A stretch of DNA of 18,152 nucleotides from Lachnoclostridium sp. UBA1781 (GTDB lineage: Bacteria; Bacillota; Clostridia; Lachnospirales; Lachnospiraceae): the NCBI GenBank assembly GCA_002315495.1, contig DCGJ01000178.1, forward strand, positions 1-18,152. The letters are read 5' to 3'. A program made the translations under genes and the position numbers. This document shows, in pieces, positions 5,745 to 12,997 of the stretch (the stretch's first letter is position 1; each line of letters opens with the position of its first letter). A model generated the notes under the pieces. It was not told the DNA's origin and ran no database searches. It worked only from the letters and a program-made list of their open reading frames with translations.

Positions 5745-7280
5745 TTATGCCTTGTGCCCGCCAATTTGTCCGTTTCGGGAAATGCTGGTCGCCCCTTCCT
5801 GCAGGTTTGTTCCCTTCAGAATCGCATTCTTCCCGTACTTTTTCTTAATATCTAACATCGCATGCTGAAGCGATTTCTCCTTCTGTTCTTCTTCCCGTTC
5901 TTTCGCTTCCTTCGCTTTCTTTTCATCGTAATCGACAAAAAGCTCCAGCTGCTCGAAGCTGTTCTCTTCCTTCCGTTGCACCTGATATTCCGGAATAACA
6001 TGGTTCGCGCACACGCTCATCCGTCGCACTGTCATATATGGGATGACAATTCGGTCGTATAGCTCCATCACGGTATCCATAATCAATTTTGTAGACGATG
6101 TAAAGCGTCCGAGATTGGCTGAACCATGAGCCGGTTTCGGTACCATCCCCCGACCATAAGGATCGGGCACCACAGGTCCGCGATATTGCTTTGCAATCTC
6201 CGGCTTCTGAAGATTCTCATTATCATAACAAACCGTCAGAACCATTTGATCGGCCATAAGCCCTTTCTCTACCAGATCCAGTACAAGAAGGTCCGTCATC
6301 TCCCGTACAATCATCTTCCCCTTCGGAGCGGTGTACGGGCTCGAAAGCACCTGCCCGGTAGACAGACTGTTATTCTGCGGTCGAACCGCCTTGACATCCG
6401 CAATGCGACAAGGTTCATATCCCCACGCGTGATCAATCAGAAATTCCGCCTGAATGCCAAAAAGCTTATATAACAGCTCCTCATTATAATAATCATTCGG
6501 TCCCCCGATGGAGCACCTCGCAACATCGCCTAACGTCATCATGCCATACTGCTCGAGTTTTCTCGCCGTTCCCCGTCCGATTCTCCAAAAATCGGTCAGT
6601 GGACGATGTCCCCAAAGTTTTTCACGATAAGACATCTCATCAATCTCTGCGATTCGGACACCATTTTCATCGGCCGGAATATGCTTTGCCACAATATCCA
6701 TCGCAATCTTACAAAGATACATATTCGGCGCAATTCCGGCGGTAGCTGTAACACCCGTGGTTAGCAATACCTCATGAATCATCTTCTCCGTCAATTCTCT
6801 TGCTGTCATATGATACGTCTTCAGGTAATCCGTCGCATCGATAAACACCTCATCTACCGAATAGATATGCATATCCTCCGGCGCCACATACTGCAGATAT
6901 ACATTATAAACTCTGGTGCTGACATCCATATAAAGGCCCATCCGAGGAGGTGCCACAATATAGTCGAGCTGTAGTGACGGGTCCGCCTGAAGCTCCGGGA
7001 GATTGTACGAGGTGCGGGTGAAAACATGGTCAGGTGCGTTTAGACGGCGTTCCGCATTTACCTCAGCCACTCTCTGAACCACCTCAAACAGACGGGCTCG
7101 ACCGGAGATTTTAAAAGACTTCAGCGCGGGAGTTACCGCAAGGCAAATGGTCTTCTCCGTTCGGGATGCATCCGCCACCACAAGGTTGGTGGTGAGCGGA
7201 TCCAGACCTCGCTCCACGCACTCTACGGAGGCATAGAAAGACTTCAAATCGATTGCAATGTAGGTTCGATTATCTGACAT
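5745..7280 (-). CDS. Y-family DNA polymerase (UmuC-like, translesion synthesis)
   Basis: 511-aa error-prone polymerase that would copy past DNA lesions. The N-terminal palm shows the metal-binding D11 (AIDLKSFYASVE) and the second catalytic pair D143/E144 in YSVDEVFIDATDY. A helix-hairpin-helix-like thumb follows (WRIGRGTARKLEQYG, about 232-246), then a little-finger region. QLELF at 444-448 matches the canonical beta-clamp-binding motif. The C-terminus (KYGKNAILKGTNLQEGAT and GQIGGHKA) is typical of the Firmicutes UmuC/UvrX group. GGGAGG lies about 6 bases upstream of the ATG. It follows the hydrolase gene after an 83-base gap and precedes the YolD-like gene. I see no LexA/DinR-type CGAAC-N4-GTTCG box upstream, so SOS control is not evident here. 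Confidence 0.95.
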   Translation of the reverse strand: MSDNRTYIAIDLKSFYASVECVERGLDPLTTNLVVADASRTEKTICLAVTPALKSFKISGRARLFEVVQRVAEVNAERRLNAPDHVFTRTSYNLPELQADPSLQLDYIVAPPRMGLYMDVSTRVYNVYLQYVAPEDMHIYSVDEVFIDATDYLKTYHMTARELTEKMIHEVLLTTGVTATAGIAPNMYLCKIAMDIVAKHIPADENGVRIAEIDEMSYREKLWGHRPLTDFWRIGRGTARKLEQYGMMTLGDVARCSIGGPNDYYNEELLYKLFGIQAEFLIDHAWGYEPCRIADVKAVRPQNNSLSTGQVLSSPYTAPKGKMIVREMTDLLVLDLVEKGLMADQMVLTVCYDNENLQKPEIAKQYRGPVVPDPYGRGMVPKPAHGSANLGRFTSSTKLIMDTVMELYDRIVIPYMTVRRMSVCANHVIPEYQVQRKEENSFEQLELFVDYDEKKAKEAKEREEEQKEKSLQHAMLDIKKKYGKNAILKGTNLQEGATSISRNGQIGGHKA

Positions 7281-7363
7281 TCTGTCCTCCCTTCCGCTAA
7301 AACACTCCTTTTGAAAATGCCTGCCGGCCTTTCATAACTATATGATATCAACTATGTGGGCAT

Positions 7364-8446
7364 TTAATCGTACAGTGCGAAGAAATCGCTCACGGCCTTC
7401 AAATATCCTTCGAAGTCCTTGTAAAAGCTCATTCCGTGATCGGCCCCATCAACCGTAAACAGATATTTCGCCGAACGGCAGGCCTCATAATTCTCGTAAG
7501 TCATCTCCACCGGCACAAAATGATCATTCGTGCCGTGTATAAATAGGATTGGCGTTGTATTCACCTTCATTGCCTCTAATGTGGAATACTCATCCAGTCC
7601 CATATTCAGTTTCTTGCGGCACATCTCCTCCGCCAGTTCACTAATCATCTCATACGGGATATGGAAATTCTCACTGGACACCTTCATCCAGATTGCATCC
7701 GGAGAAGTAAAGCCGCAATCGGCCACAATTCCTCGCACGCGGTGATTCAGTCCAAAACCACTGGCCATAAGCACCGTGGTAGCCCCCATCGACATTCCGT
7801 GAAGATAGATTGGAAGACTGCGGTCCACATGCTCATTTGCCCAGGAAAGCCAATCCAGACAGTCAAACCGCTCCGTCAGTCCAAAACCCATATACTCTCC
7901 GGTAGAACCATGCTGTCCCCTCTGCTCGATAAAAAGGACATCACAGTCGGTATCCACCCAAAGTCGGCGCATATTACCGAAATCCCGGCTCCACTTCGAA
8001 CGCCACCCATGAAAAGCGATGACAAGACGCTTCGGGTTCATCGCATGCCAGTAATGCCCCTGAAGCACTTCTCCATCCTTTGACAAAATCTCTACCGAAT
8101 CCGTCGGTTCGGCCTCCAGCTCCTTCATCCCCTTCTCCAGAGTAGACATGAAGTCACGACCTCCGATCAGCTTCTCCATTGCCTCCACGATAACGGTCAT
8201 TGCCTTCGGTTCATTGCGGTCCAGCGCTTCCGTTACAACAAACTGCGTCGCCTTTTGCAGTGCCTGCTGCTCCATCTGAGACATATTGTCCCGCATCTTC
8301 TGTCGTTCCGCTTTCACTCGTTCTTTCACTTTTTCACTGTATTCATCCCAGCGAAGGCGTCCCTTTGCCAGTCGTTCCTTCACGTCCTGCTTTGCGACCG
8401 TCCAACGCTCTTCCATCTCCTGACGCAATTCCTCTCTTTTAGCCAT
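7364..8446 (-). CDS. alpha/beta hydrolase with an N-terminal charged helical extension
   Basis: 360 aa, probably a cytoplasmic serine hydrolase or esterase of unknown substrate. Residues 1-100 are highly charged and predicted helical or coiled-coil (many Lys, Arg and Glu), which is unusual for this family. Residues about 115-358 form an alpha/beta hydrolase fold with HGW at 146-148 (oxyanion region), nucleophile S219 in GMSMG, acid D308 (HGTNDHF) and H337 (GADHGM). The ATG overlaps the end of the YkgJ-like gene by 8 bases (ATGGCTAA), and GGGGAG lies just upstream, so the two genes are translationally coupled. The catalytic triad supports activity, but the substrate cannot be read from the sequence. 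Confidence 0.88.
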   Translation of the reverse strand: MAKREELRQEMEERWTVAKQDVKERLAKGRLRWDEYSEKVKERVKAERQKMRDNMSQMEQQALQKATQFVVTEALDRNEPKAMTVIVEAMEKLIGGRDFMSTLEKGMKELEAEPTDSVEILSKDGEVLQGHYWHAMNPKRLVIAFHGWRSKWSRDFGNMRRLWVDTDCDVLFIEQRGQHGSTGEYMGFGLTERFDCLDWLSWANEHVDRSLPIYLHGMSMGATTVLMASGFGLNHRVRGIVADCGFTSPDAIWMKVSSENFHIPYEMISELAEEMCRKKLNMGLDEYSTLEAMKVNTTPILFIHGTNDHFVPVEMTYENYEACRSAKYLFTVDGADHGMSFYKDFEGYLKAVSDFFALYD

Positions 8447-9089
8447 TACTCTCCCCTTTCATCTGTTCCGAAATTTCGCAGAAAAAGTCCGTATACGACC
8501 GGAAATAAAATGCTCGTAAAAATGCCATATTCCGTTCCCTTAATTCCTCAGCGGAAAGACTTGAAAATGCTTCCGATGTCCGCTCCAGGAAGGCATGCCA
8601 GTTAAGCACAAAGTCCTCGTATTCCTTCCCCTCCGGAACCTGTACCCATTTCTTCACCTTGATCTTCGTGCGAGCCTTGTTCTTACACTCATCTCCCTGA
8701 AGGAAATAACGAATCGCTCCGTTCTCATACACTCTCCCCAGAGGAAACAGTCTACAAATGCCCGGTCGTTCCGCATGAATTGCGCATCGCCCCTCTTCCG
8801 TTAGAAACGAGCAGCAGTTCCCCTGCTCCTTCATTCGAAGATACGGTAAAATCAGGTAGCCCTTCATCCCCAATTGAATCTCAAATCCAATCATCTGTTC
8901 AAAGGTCTTTCCGGTTACTCTCTTAAGTCGCACGATATCATACGGATCCAAAGTAATCGAATCTCCCATGCCATGGCAACAGTCACTACAGCCCTTGCAA
9001 TCACCGCAATCCGCCTTCACCATGTCATTTGGCCCGAAGGTCATCATTTTCTCCCCATTTTGTTCTAACATCATTATCTCACTTTCCAT
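8439..9089 (-). CDS. YkgJ-family cysteine-cluster protein
   Basis: Soluble protein of about 216 aa with a dense cysteine motif near the N-terminus (DCGDCKGCSDCCHGMGDS) and further conserved cysteines (GNCCSF, GRCAIH, GICRLFPLG, DECKN). These are the hallmarks of the YkgJ CxxCxxCC family, thought to bind zinc or an iron-sulfur cluster; the biochemical role is unknown. The start is uncertain. The ATG at 9110 lies within the terminator hairpin and is unlikely. The ATG at 9089 gives an N-terminus of about the length I expect for homologues. The ATG at 9044 has the best Shine-Dalgarno sequence (GGGGAG, 6 bases away). The gene overlaps the hydrolase gene by 8 bases, which suggests a shared task, perhaps modification or maturation of a small molecule or protein. 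Confidence 0.85.
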   Translation of the reverse strand: MESEIMMLEQNGEKMMTFGPNDMVKADCGDCKGCSDCCHGMGDSITLDPYDIVRLKRVTGKTFEQMIGFEIQLGMKGYLILPYLRMKEQGNCCSFLTEEGRCAIHAERPGICRLFPLGRVYENGAIRYFLQGDECKNKARTKIKVKKWVQVPEGKEYEDFVLNWHAFLERTSEAFSSLSAEELRERNMAFLRAFYFRSYTDFFCEISEQMKGESNG

Positions 9090-9094
9090 GGTAC

Positions 9095-9136
9095 AAAAAT
9101 GCCCCATCATCCGTTTATCGAATATCGGGGCATTTT
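9095..9136 (-). terminator. Rho-independent terminator after the YbhN-like gene
   Basis: AAAAATGCCCC (9095-9105) pairs with GGGGCATTTT (9127-9136). A further short inner stem is possible. On the minus strand the stem ends in TTTTT, only a few bases after the stop codon at 9141. The symmetric A/T tails could let it act in both directions. Confidence 0.78.
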
Positions 9137-9140
9137 GTTC

Positions 9141-10259
9141 CTATTCATTTTCTATCTGTTTGTTGCCGGAAGCATTCTCAAGTAAATGTTGTTCCTGCAT
9201 CTCCCGATATTCCGCTGCCAGTTTTCGCTGAATCCGAATATCATTTCCAATGATAATAAACGCGGTCAGAAGAATAATAAAATAAAAATTCATCACGCGG
9301 GTTAACAGCGTTGCGAGACGAATCATATGCATCGGATAAATGCCCTCAAAAATCGCAATGAACGCCCCCTCACTCGCCCCTACCGCGCCCGGAAGCGGAA
9401 TGGCCGAAACGGTTGCGAATACGAGTGCCTGCAAGGTAAACAGAAGGAACATGGATTCCTTGTGGAAGCCCAGTGCCCGATATGCCCAGAAAGCAATCGA
9501 ATAGTAAAATAAAAACTGCACAAAGGTCAACAAAACGACACGAACCACCATTCGCGGGTGATCTTTCAGATACTGTGCGCTGTCTTTATATTTTGAAAAT
9601 CCATACTCGATTTTTGCCATCAGCCTATCAGCTTTTTTTACGCGGAAGAAGCGTAGGATTCGCATGATACCACGGGCCATTTTCATCGCCATTCGCTCCG
9701 AATATACGCCAATTAAAATCAAAGCAAAGCAGGCGATATTCACACAGATTCCGATGATGAAGAAGAGAATCACCCCGGGACGGTCATGAAGTCCGATCAC
9801 ATTTGAAAAATAACCAATAAAACCAAAGGTAATGGTTGTCGCCTGGTATCCAATCAGATTCAGAAGCAGTGCCAGCGTGGCAACCCCGACCGGAATTCCA
9901 TCCTTATGCATGTAATAAATCTCCATTGGCTGTCCACCGGTTGCCGCCGGCGTAATACCGCTGAAAAATGCGCCACTAAGCGTATATCGGAAGCTCCGCA
10001 GCAAATGCACCGGATGTCCGAGTGCGCGCAGGCTCATATTCAGATTCACCGACTCAATAAAATGATACAGCAAAATGGACGCAAAGCCAATCAGTAGGTA
10101 TTTCTTGATAGAAAAGCGAATGACACCATACAGCTCCTTCGGATTCTGACCTCGAAACAACATGAACATCGTTAATGCAATTAACCCAAAAAAGAGTAAC
10201 AGGTTACGCACCAGATTACTCTTTGGTTTTGTGTTGTCTTTAATAATATGTACTCCCAT
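9141..10259 (-). CDS. YbhN/MprF-type flippase-like integral membrane protein (LPG_synthase_TM family)
   Basis: 372-aa polytopic membrane protein with about eight hydrophobic segments. It corresponds to the flippase half of MprF without the aminoacyl-phosphatidylglycerol synthase domain. Family signatures are SGAFFSGITPAATGGQPMEI near residue 95 and SAIPLPGAVGASEGAFIAIF near residue 295. Such proteins are proposed to move lipids or lipid-linked sugars across the membrane; the substrate is not known here. GGTGAG lies about 4 bases upstream of the ATG. An extended -10 promoter is visible at 10293-10310 and a terminator immediately follows the gene, so it is probably transcribed alone. The C-terminal 30 residues are charged and cytoplasmic. 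Confidence 0.9.
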   Translation of the reverse strand: MGVHIIKDNTKPKSNLVRNLLLFFGLIALTMFMLFRGQNPKELYGVIRFSIKKYLLIGFASILLYHFIESVNLNMSLRALGHPVHLLRSFRYTLSGAFFSGITPAATGGQPMEIYYMHKDGIPVGVATLALLLNLIGYQATTITFGFIGYFSNVIGLHDRPGVILFFIIGICVNIACFALILIGVYSERMAMKMARGIMRILRFFRVKKADRLMAKIEYGFSKYKDSAQYLKDHPRMVVRVVLLTFVQFLFYYSIAFWAYRALGFHKESMFLLFTLQALVFATVSAIPLPGAVGASEGAFIAIFEGIYPMHMIRLATLLTRVMNFYFIILLTAFIIIGNDIRIQRKLAAEYREMQEQHLLENASGNKQIENE

Positions 10260-10292
10260 TCACACTCACCAATCCTTTTATTTCCCGAAAGG

Positions 10293-10310
10293 ATTATAGC
10301 ATATTCGAAT
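10293..10310 (-). promoter_or_regulatory. extended -10 promoter of the YbhN-like gene with an ATTCGAAT palindrome
   Basis: The minus strand reads ATTCGAATATGCTATAAT: a perfect TATAAT with the extended TGC element and the palindrome ATTCGAAT directly upstream. No good -35 is present. The same arrangement occurs before the Gfo/Idh/MocA gene. Confidence 0.5.
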
Positions 10311-10331
10311 AGGATATGGGAATACTATTTT

Positions 10332-11375
10332 TTATTTTTCGTTGAACTGTGGTCCCCAAACCTCTGCATCAGGGTGTGTTCTGTCAGCTTCTGTTTCAAA
10401 TGGGTATTCCACGCCCATATACACACGCAGAGAATCCATCCAGCCCATCATGCGTAAGGTTTCGGCCCATGGCATCTCCGGTGTTTCAAGTTTTCCGGCA
10501 AGGATTGCATTTTTCGAAGATAAAACTTCATATTCATAACCGTTTACCATCATTTTCACCGGAATCTCGCGAAGAAGTTCCCCCTCCGGATTACAGATAC
10601 GAATATATTCCGGTACATTGATCGGGCCAAATTCCATATCCCCCTTGCTTCCCACAATCCGGCAATAATTGGACATGCAATCGACAAAGGACGCCTTGCA
10701 ACGTGCCGTCGTTCCGTTCGGATACGTAAACGTTACTACTTCGGTCGCATCCACTCCCGACTCATGCTTTGTAACATCTACCTCTACGCGGGTAATCTCA
10801 GTTCCAAGAAACATCGCCGGCATCGTAATGGAATATACGCCTAGGTCCAAAAGCGCCCCGCCGGCAAGCGCCGGATTCACCATACGCTCCACTCCCGGAA
10901 TCGGCACGGAAAAATCAGACTCCAGATAATGAACCGTACCAAGTTCACCGGACGAAAGAATCCCCTTAATCTCCTCCACAACCGGCATGTATCGTGTCCA
11001 CATCGCCTCTGCGAGAAAGATGCCCCTATCCTTCGCGATTCGAATCAGCTCCTCACTCTGTGCTCTGTTTCCGCAAAATGCCTTCTCTACCAGACAGTTT
11101 CTTCCCATCTCCAAGCATAGCTTCGTGTTCGCAAAATGCTCCGAATGCGGTGTGGCAACGTAAATCAGATCAATCGCCTCGTCCGCTACCAGTTCCTCGT
11201 AAGAACCATACGCCTTCTCAAATCCAAATTTCTTAGCAAATGCTTCCGCCTTCGCCAGGCTTCTGGACCCAACCGCATACATCGTAACTTCATCGGAAAT
11301 GCCCTTAAGCGCCTCTGCCATACTCCCCGCAATATTTCCTGCTCCTAAAATCGCTATGTTAAAATGCTTCCCCAT
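10332..11375 (-). CDS. Gfo/Idh/MocA-family NAD(P)-dependent oxidoreductase
   Basis: 347-aa soluble dehydrogenase. The Rossmann half starts at residue 5 with GAGNIAG (11-17) for NAD(P) binding and continues through VATPHSEH. The family EKP motif appears as EKA (E97, K98), with the lysine kept. The C-terminal half has LLDLGVYSI, which matches the conserved Asp-Gly-x-Tyr region of the family. The overall pattern resembles the dihydrodiol-dehydrogenase-like branch, which acts on sugars, inositols or related cyclic alcohols. The exact substrate cannot be told. AAGGAG lies 8 bases upstream of the ATG. The 5' leader carries a TATAAT promoter and a tandem repeat that could be an operator. It is transcribed apart from the gene upstream, which ends at the terminator at 11477-11506. 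Confidence 0.93.
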   Translation of the reverse strand: MGKHFNIAILGAGNIAGSMAEALKGISDEVTMYAVGSRSLAKAEAFAKKFGFEKAYGSYEELVADEAIDLIYVATPHSEHFANTKLCLEMGRNCLVEKAFCGNRAQSEELIRIAKDRGIFLAEAMWTRYMPVVEEIKGILSSGELGTVHYLESDFSVPIPGVERMVNPALAGGALLDLGVYSITMPAMFLGTEITRVEVDVTKHESGVDATEVVTFTYPNGTTARCKASFVDCMSNYCRIVGSKGDMEFGPINVPEYIRICNPEGELLREIPVKMMVNGYEYEVLSSKNAILAGKLETPEMPWAETLRMMGWMDSLRVYMGVEYPFETEADRTHPDAEVWGPQFNEK

Positions 11376-11398
11376 AAACCAGTCTCCTTGTTGACGCC

Positions 11399-11420
11399 CT
11401 TATATCGAGCCTATATCGAC
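11399..11420 (-). repeat. tandem direct repeat in the leader of the oxidoreductase gene
   Basis: The minus strand has two near-identical 11-base units, TCGATATAGGC and TCGATATAAGG, directly downstream of the -10 box and about 24 bases ahead of the start codon. Their position around the likely transcription start suggests an operator. Confidence 0.5.
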
Positions 11421-11424
11421 TCTT

Positions 11425-11443
11425 ATTATAGCATAATTCGAAT
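11425..11443 (-). promoter_or_regulatory. extended -10 promoter of the oxidoreductase gene with an ATTCGAAT palindrome
   Basis: The minus strand reads ATTCGAATTATGCTATAAT: a perfect TATAAT with an extended TGC and the palindrome ATTCGAAT upstream. The -35 region is poor. It differs from the element at 10293-10310 by a single inserted T. Confidence 0.55.
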
Positions 11444-11476
11444 GACCGAACACTGAAAAAACATCCAAAAAGTAGC

Positions 11477-11506
11477 AAAAAACGCCTCCGTTTCGGGAGA
11501 CGTTTT
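11477..11506 (-). terminator. Rho-independent terminator of the symporter unit
   Basis: AAAACG-C-CTCC and GGAG-A-CGTTTT pair (11479-11489 with 11496-11506) with one mismatch. On the minus strand TTTTTT follows. It comes 9 bases after the stop codon of the 19-residue small ORF. Confidence 0.8.
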
Positions 11507-11514
11507 CTCTATCG

Positions 11515-11574
11515 CTAGTTTTCAAATTCCTGATAAAACTTTTGAAGTTCATAAAATGCCGGCTTATCTGCCAT
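11515..11574 (-). CDS. 19-residue small ORF, candidate microprotein
   Basis: The ATG at 11574 follows directly after the TAA of the four-TM protein gene, with GGGAG 7 bases upstream (inside the preceding coding end). It reads MADKPAFYELQKFYQEFEN and stops at TAG, 9 bases before the terminator stem. The peptide is charged, rich in Phe and Tyr and probably helical, with no signal sequence. The Shine-Dalgarno sequence and coupling argue for translation, but at this length chance cannot be excluded. I recognise no family. Confidence 0.4.
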   Translation of the reverse strand: MADKPAFYELQKFYQEFEN

Positions 11575-12021
11575 TTATTCTCCCTTATAGGAAAGAAATA
11601 CGCCGATGAACAGCGATATGGTCGCCACAATAAACAAAAACATTGCGATTCCCGGGGTCACCTTCATTGTACCCGATCCGAAATAGGAATTCATACCTGA
11701 TATCATATCCTGAGCCTCATTAAAGTTCTTCACAAGATAATAAATCTGTCTTACCAAACCGATTCCTACAATAATCATAAACCACTTCTGGTCAACCCAA
11801 ATGGAAAGCCAGTAGAAAATGATAATGGCGGCAATTGCCACGTAATTCCACGTGTTGTCCTTCCAATAAATATTCCCCGAATCGCTATACCCCATATAAC
11901 TGTACGAAAGGTTAACAACCGGAAAATAGAGAGAGGCAATCAGCAAAATGCTCCCCACGATTCCACACGTCTTTGGTGACAAGATATTAATCTCGACACT
12001 GTCTCCATAACTACTATACAT
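11575..12021 (-). CDS. four-TM membrane protein of unknown function
   Basis: 148 aa. The start is taken as the ATG at 12021, with GGGTGGG 7 to 9 bases upstream; an in-frame GTG at 12033 has no usable spacing. Four hydrophobic segments are visible: ILSPKTCGIVGSILLIASLY, WNYVAIAAIIIFYWLSIWV, WFMIIVGIGLVRQIYYLV and TPGIAMFLFIVATISLFIGV. A short outer loop is rich in Tyr, Ser and Gly (YSYMGYSDSGNIYWKDN). It lies 24 bases after the symporter stop and is followed immediately by the 19-residue small ORF. I do not recognise the family; similar small Clostridia membrane proteins are annotated only as hypothetical. Its place in the operon suggests an accessory role in the envelope. Confidence 0.72.
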   Translation of the reverse strand: MYSSYGDSVEINILSPKTCGIVGSILLIASLYFPVVNLSYSYMGYSDSGNIYWKDNTWNYVAIAAIIIFYWLSIWVDQKWFMIIVGIGLVRQIYYLVKNFNEAQDMISGMNSYFGSGTMKVTPGIAMFLFIVATISLFIGVFLSYKGE

Positions 12022-12045
12022 CTTTTTTCCCACCCTTTGTTTTTT

Positions 12046-12975
12046 TTATTTTTTAGCGAAGATGTTCGCTAAAATTGCTCCTGAAATATTGTGCCATACC
12101 GAGAAAATCGCTCCCGGCACGGTTGCCATCGCGAGGTTCGGGAACGCATTTCCCGCAAGCGATGTTGCAAGACCGGAATTCTGCATTCCGATTTCAATTG
12201 CCAGCGCTTTCTTCTTTGGAATCGGAAGCTTTAGCGCTACTCCCAACAGATAACCACAGGCATATCCACTAAGGTTATGCAAAATAACAACCACAAACAC
12301 GATAGCGCCGGTTGCCAAAATCTTTTCCGAATTATGCGAAACCACAGACGCAACAATCAAAGTGATTGCCAGAACCGAAACGGCAGGCAAGACGGTGATA
12401 GCTTTCTTTGTATATTTCCCAAAATACTTATTTATGATAAACCCAAGCAGAATCGGGATGATCACGACTTCAATGATCGATATAAACATGCTCATCACAT
12501 CTACATGGACTGTTGTCTTCAGTAACAGATACGTAATGGCCGGTGTCAGTAACGGCGCGAGCAATGTATTCACAGCGGTCATCCCGACCGAAAGAGGCAC
12601 ATCACCTTTGCTAAGATAGGTCATAACATTGCTTGAGGTGCCTCCCGGACACGTTCCAACCAGGATAACACCAACCAACAGGCCGGCCTCCAAACCAAAC
12701 AGCTTTCCGATGGCAAATGCCAACAAAGGCATTATCGTAAACTGCGCCAGACATCCAACCAGAATGTCCTTCGGTCTTGTAAATACGATTTTAAAATCCT
12801 CAAAATTAAGCGTCAAGCCCATGCCGAACATGACAAGCATCAGCAAATAATTGATCCACGACACTTCAATCCATAAGCAGGTCTTTGGAACAAACAAGGC
12901 CAGTGCCGCGACGACAAGCACAAGAAACGCCATATATTTTCCCAGAAACTGAGAAATCCTTTCCACTATCTTCAT
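12046..12975 (-). CDS. BASS-family (bile acid:sodium symporter-like) transporter
   Basis: 309-aa integral membrane protein with about nine or ten hydrophobic segments. Signatures of the SBF/BASS family are VGTCPGGTSSNVMTYLSKGD (residues about 104-123) and EIGMQNSGLATSLA (about 260-273), the two crossover regions that carry the sodium-site residues. Bacterial members move bile acids, pantoate, pyruvate-like acids or other organic anions with sodium; the substrate here is unknown. GGAGG lies 7 bases upstream of the ATG. It starts 22 bases after the coiled-coil membrane protein gene and lies 24 bases before the four-TM gene, so it is mid-operon. Confidence 0.92.
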   Translation of the reverse strand: MKIVERISQFLGKYMAFLVLVVAALALFVPKTCLWIEVSWINYLLMLVMFGMGLTLNFEDFKIVFTRPKDILVGCLAQFTIMPLLAFAIGKLFGLEAGLLVGVILVGTCPGGTSSNVMTYLSKGDVPLSVGMTAVNTLLAPLLTPAITYLLLKTTVHVDVMSMFISIIEVVIIPILLGFIINKYFGKYTKKAITVLPAVSVLAITLIVASVVSHNSEKILATGAIVFVVVILHNLSGYACGYLLGVALKLPIPKKKALAIEIGMQNSGLATSLAGNAFPNLAMATVPGAIFSVWHNISGAILANIFAKK

Positions 12976-12997
12976 TGGAGCCTCCGTATGATTCTTT

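Noticed and set aside
9090..9110. Start of the YkgJ-like gene at the ATG at 9110
   Set aside because: This ATG sits within the terminator hairpin of the preceding gene and has no Shine-Dalgarno sequence; starts at 9089 or 9044 are more likely.
10271..10295. Inverted repeat AATCCTTT/AAAGGATT as a leader hairpin of the YbhN-like gene
   Set aside because: One arm overlaps the -10 box, so the full stem would not be transcribed from that promoter. A DNA-binding role remains possible but unsupported.
11400..11630. 76-residue open frame on the minus strand
   Set aside because: It overlaps the end of the four-TM gene, runs through a terminator and a promoter, and lacks a ribosome binding site.
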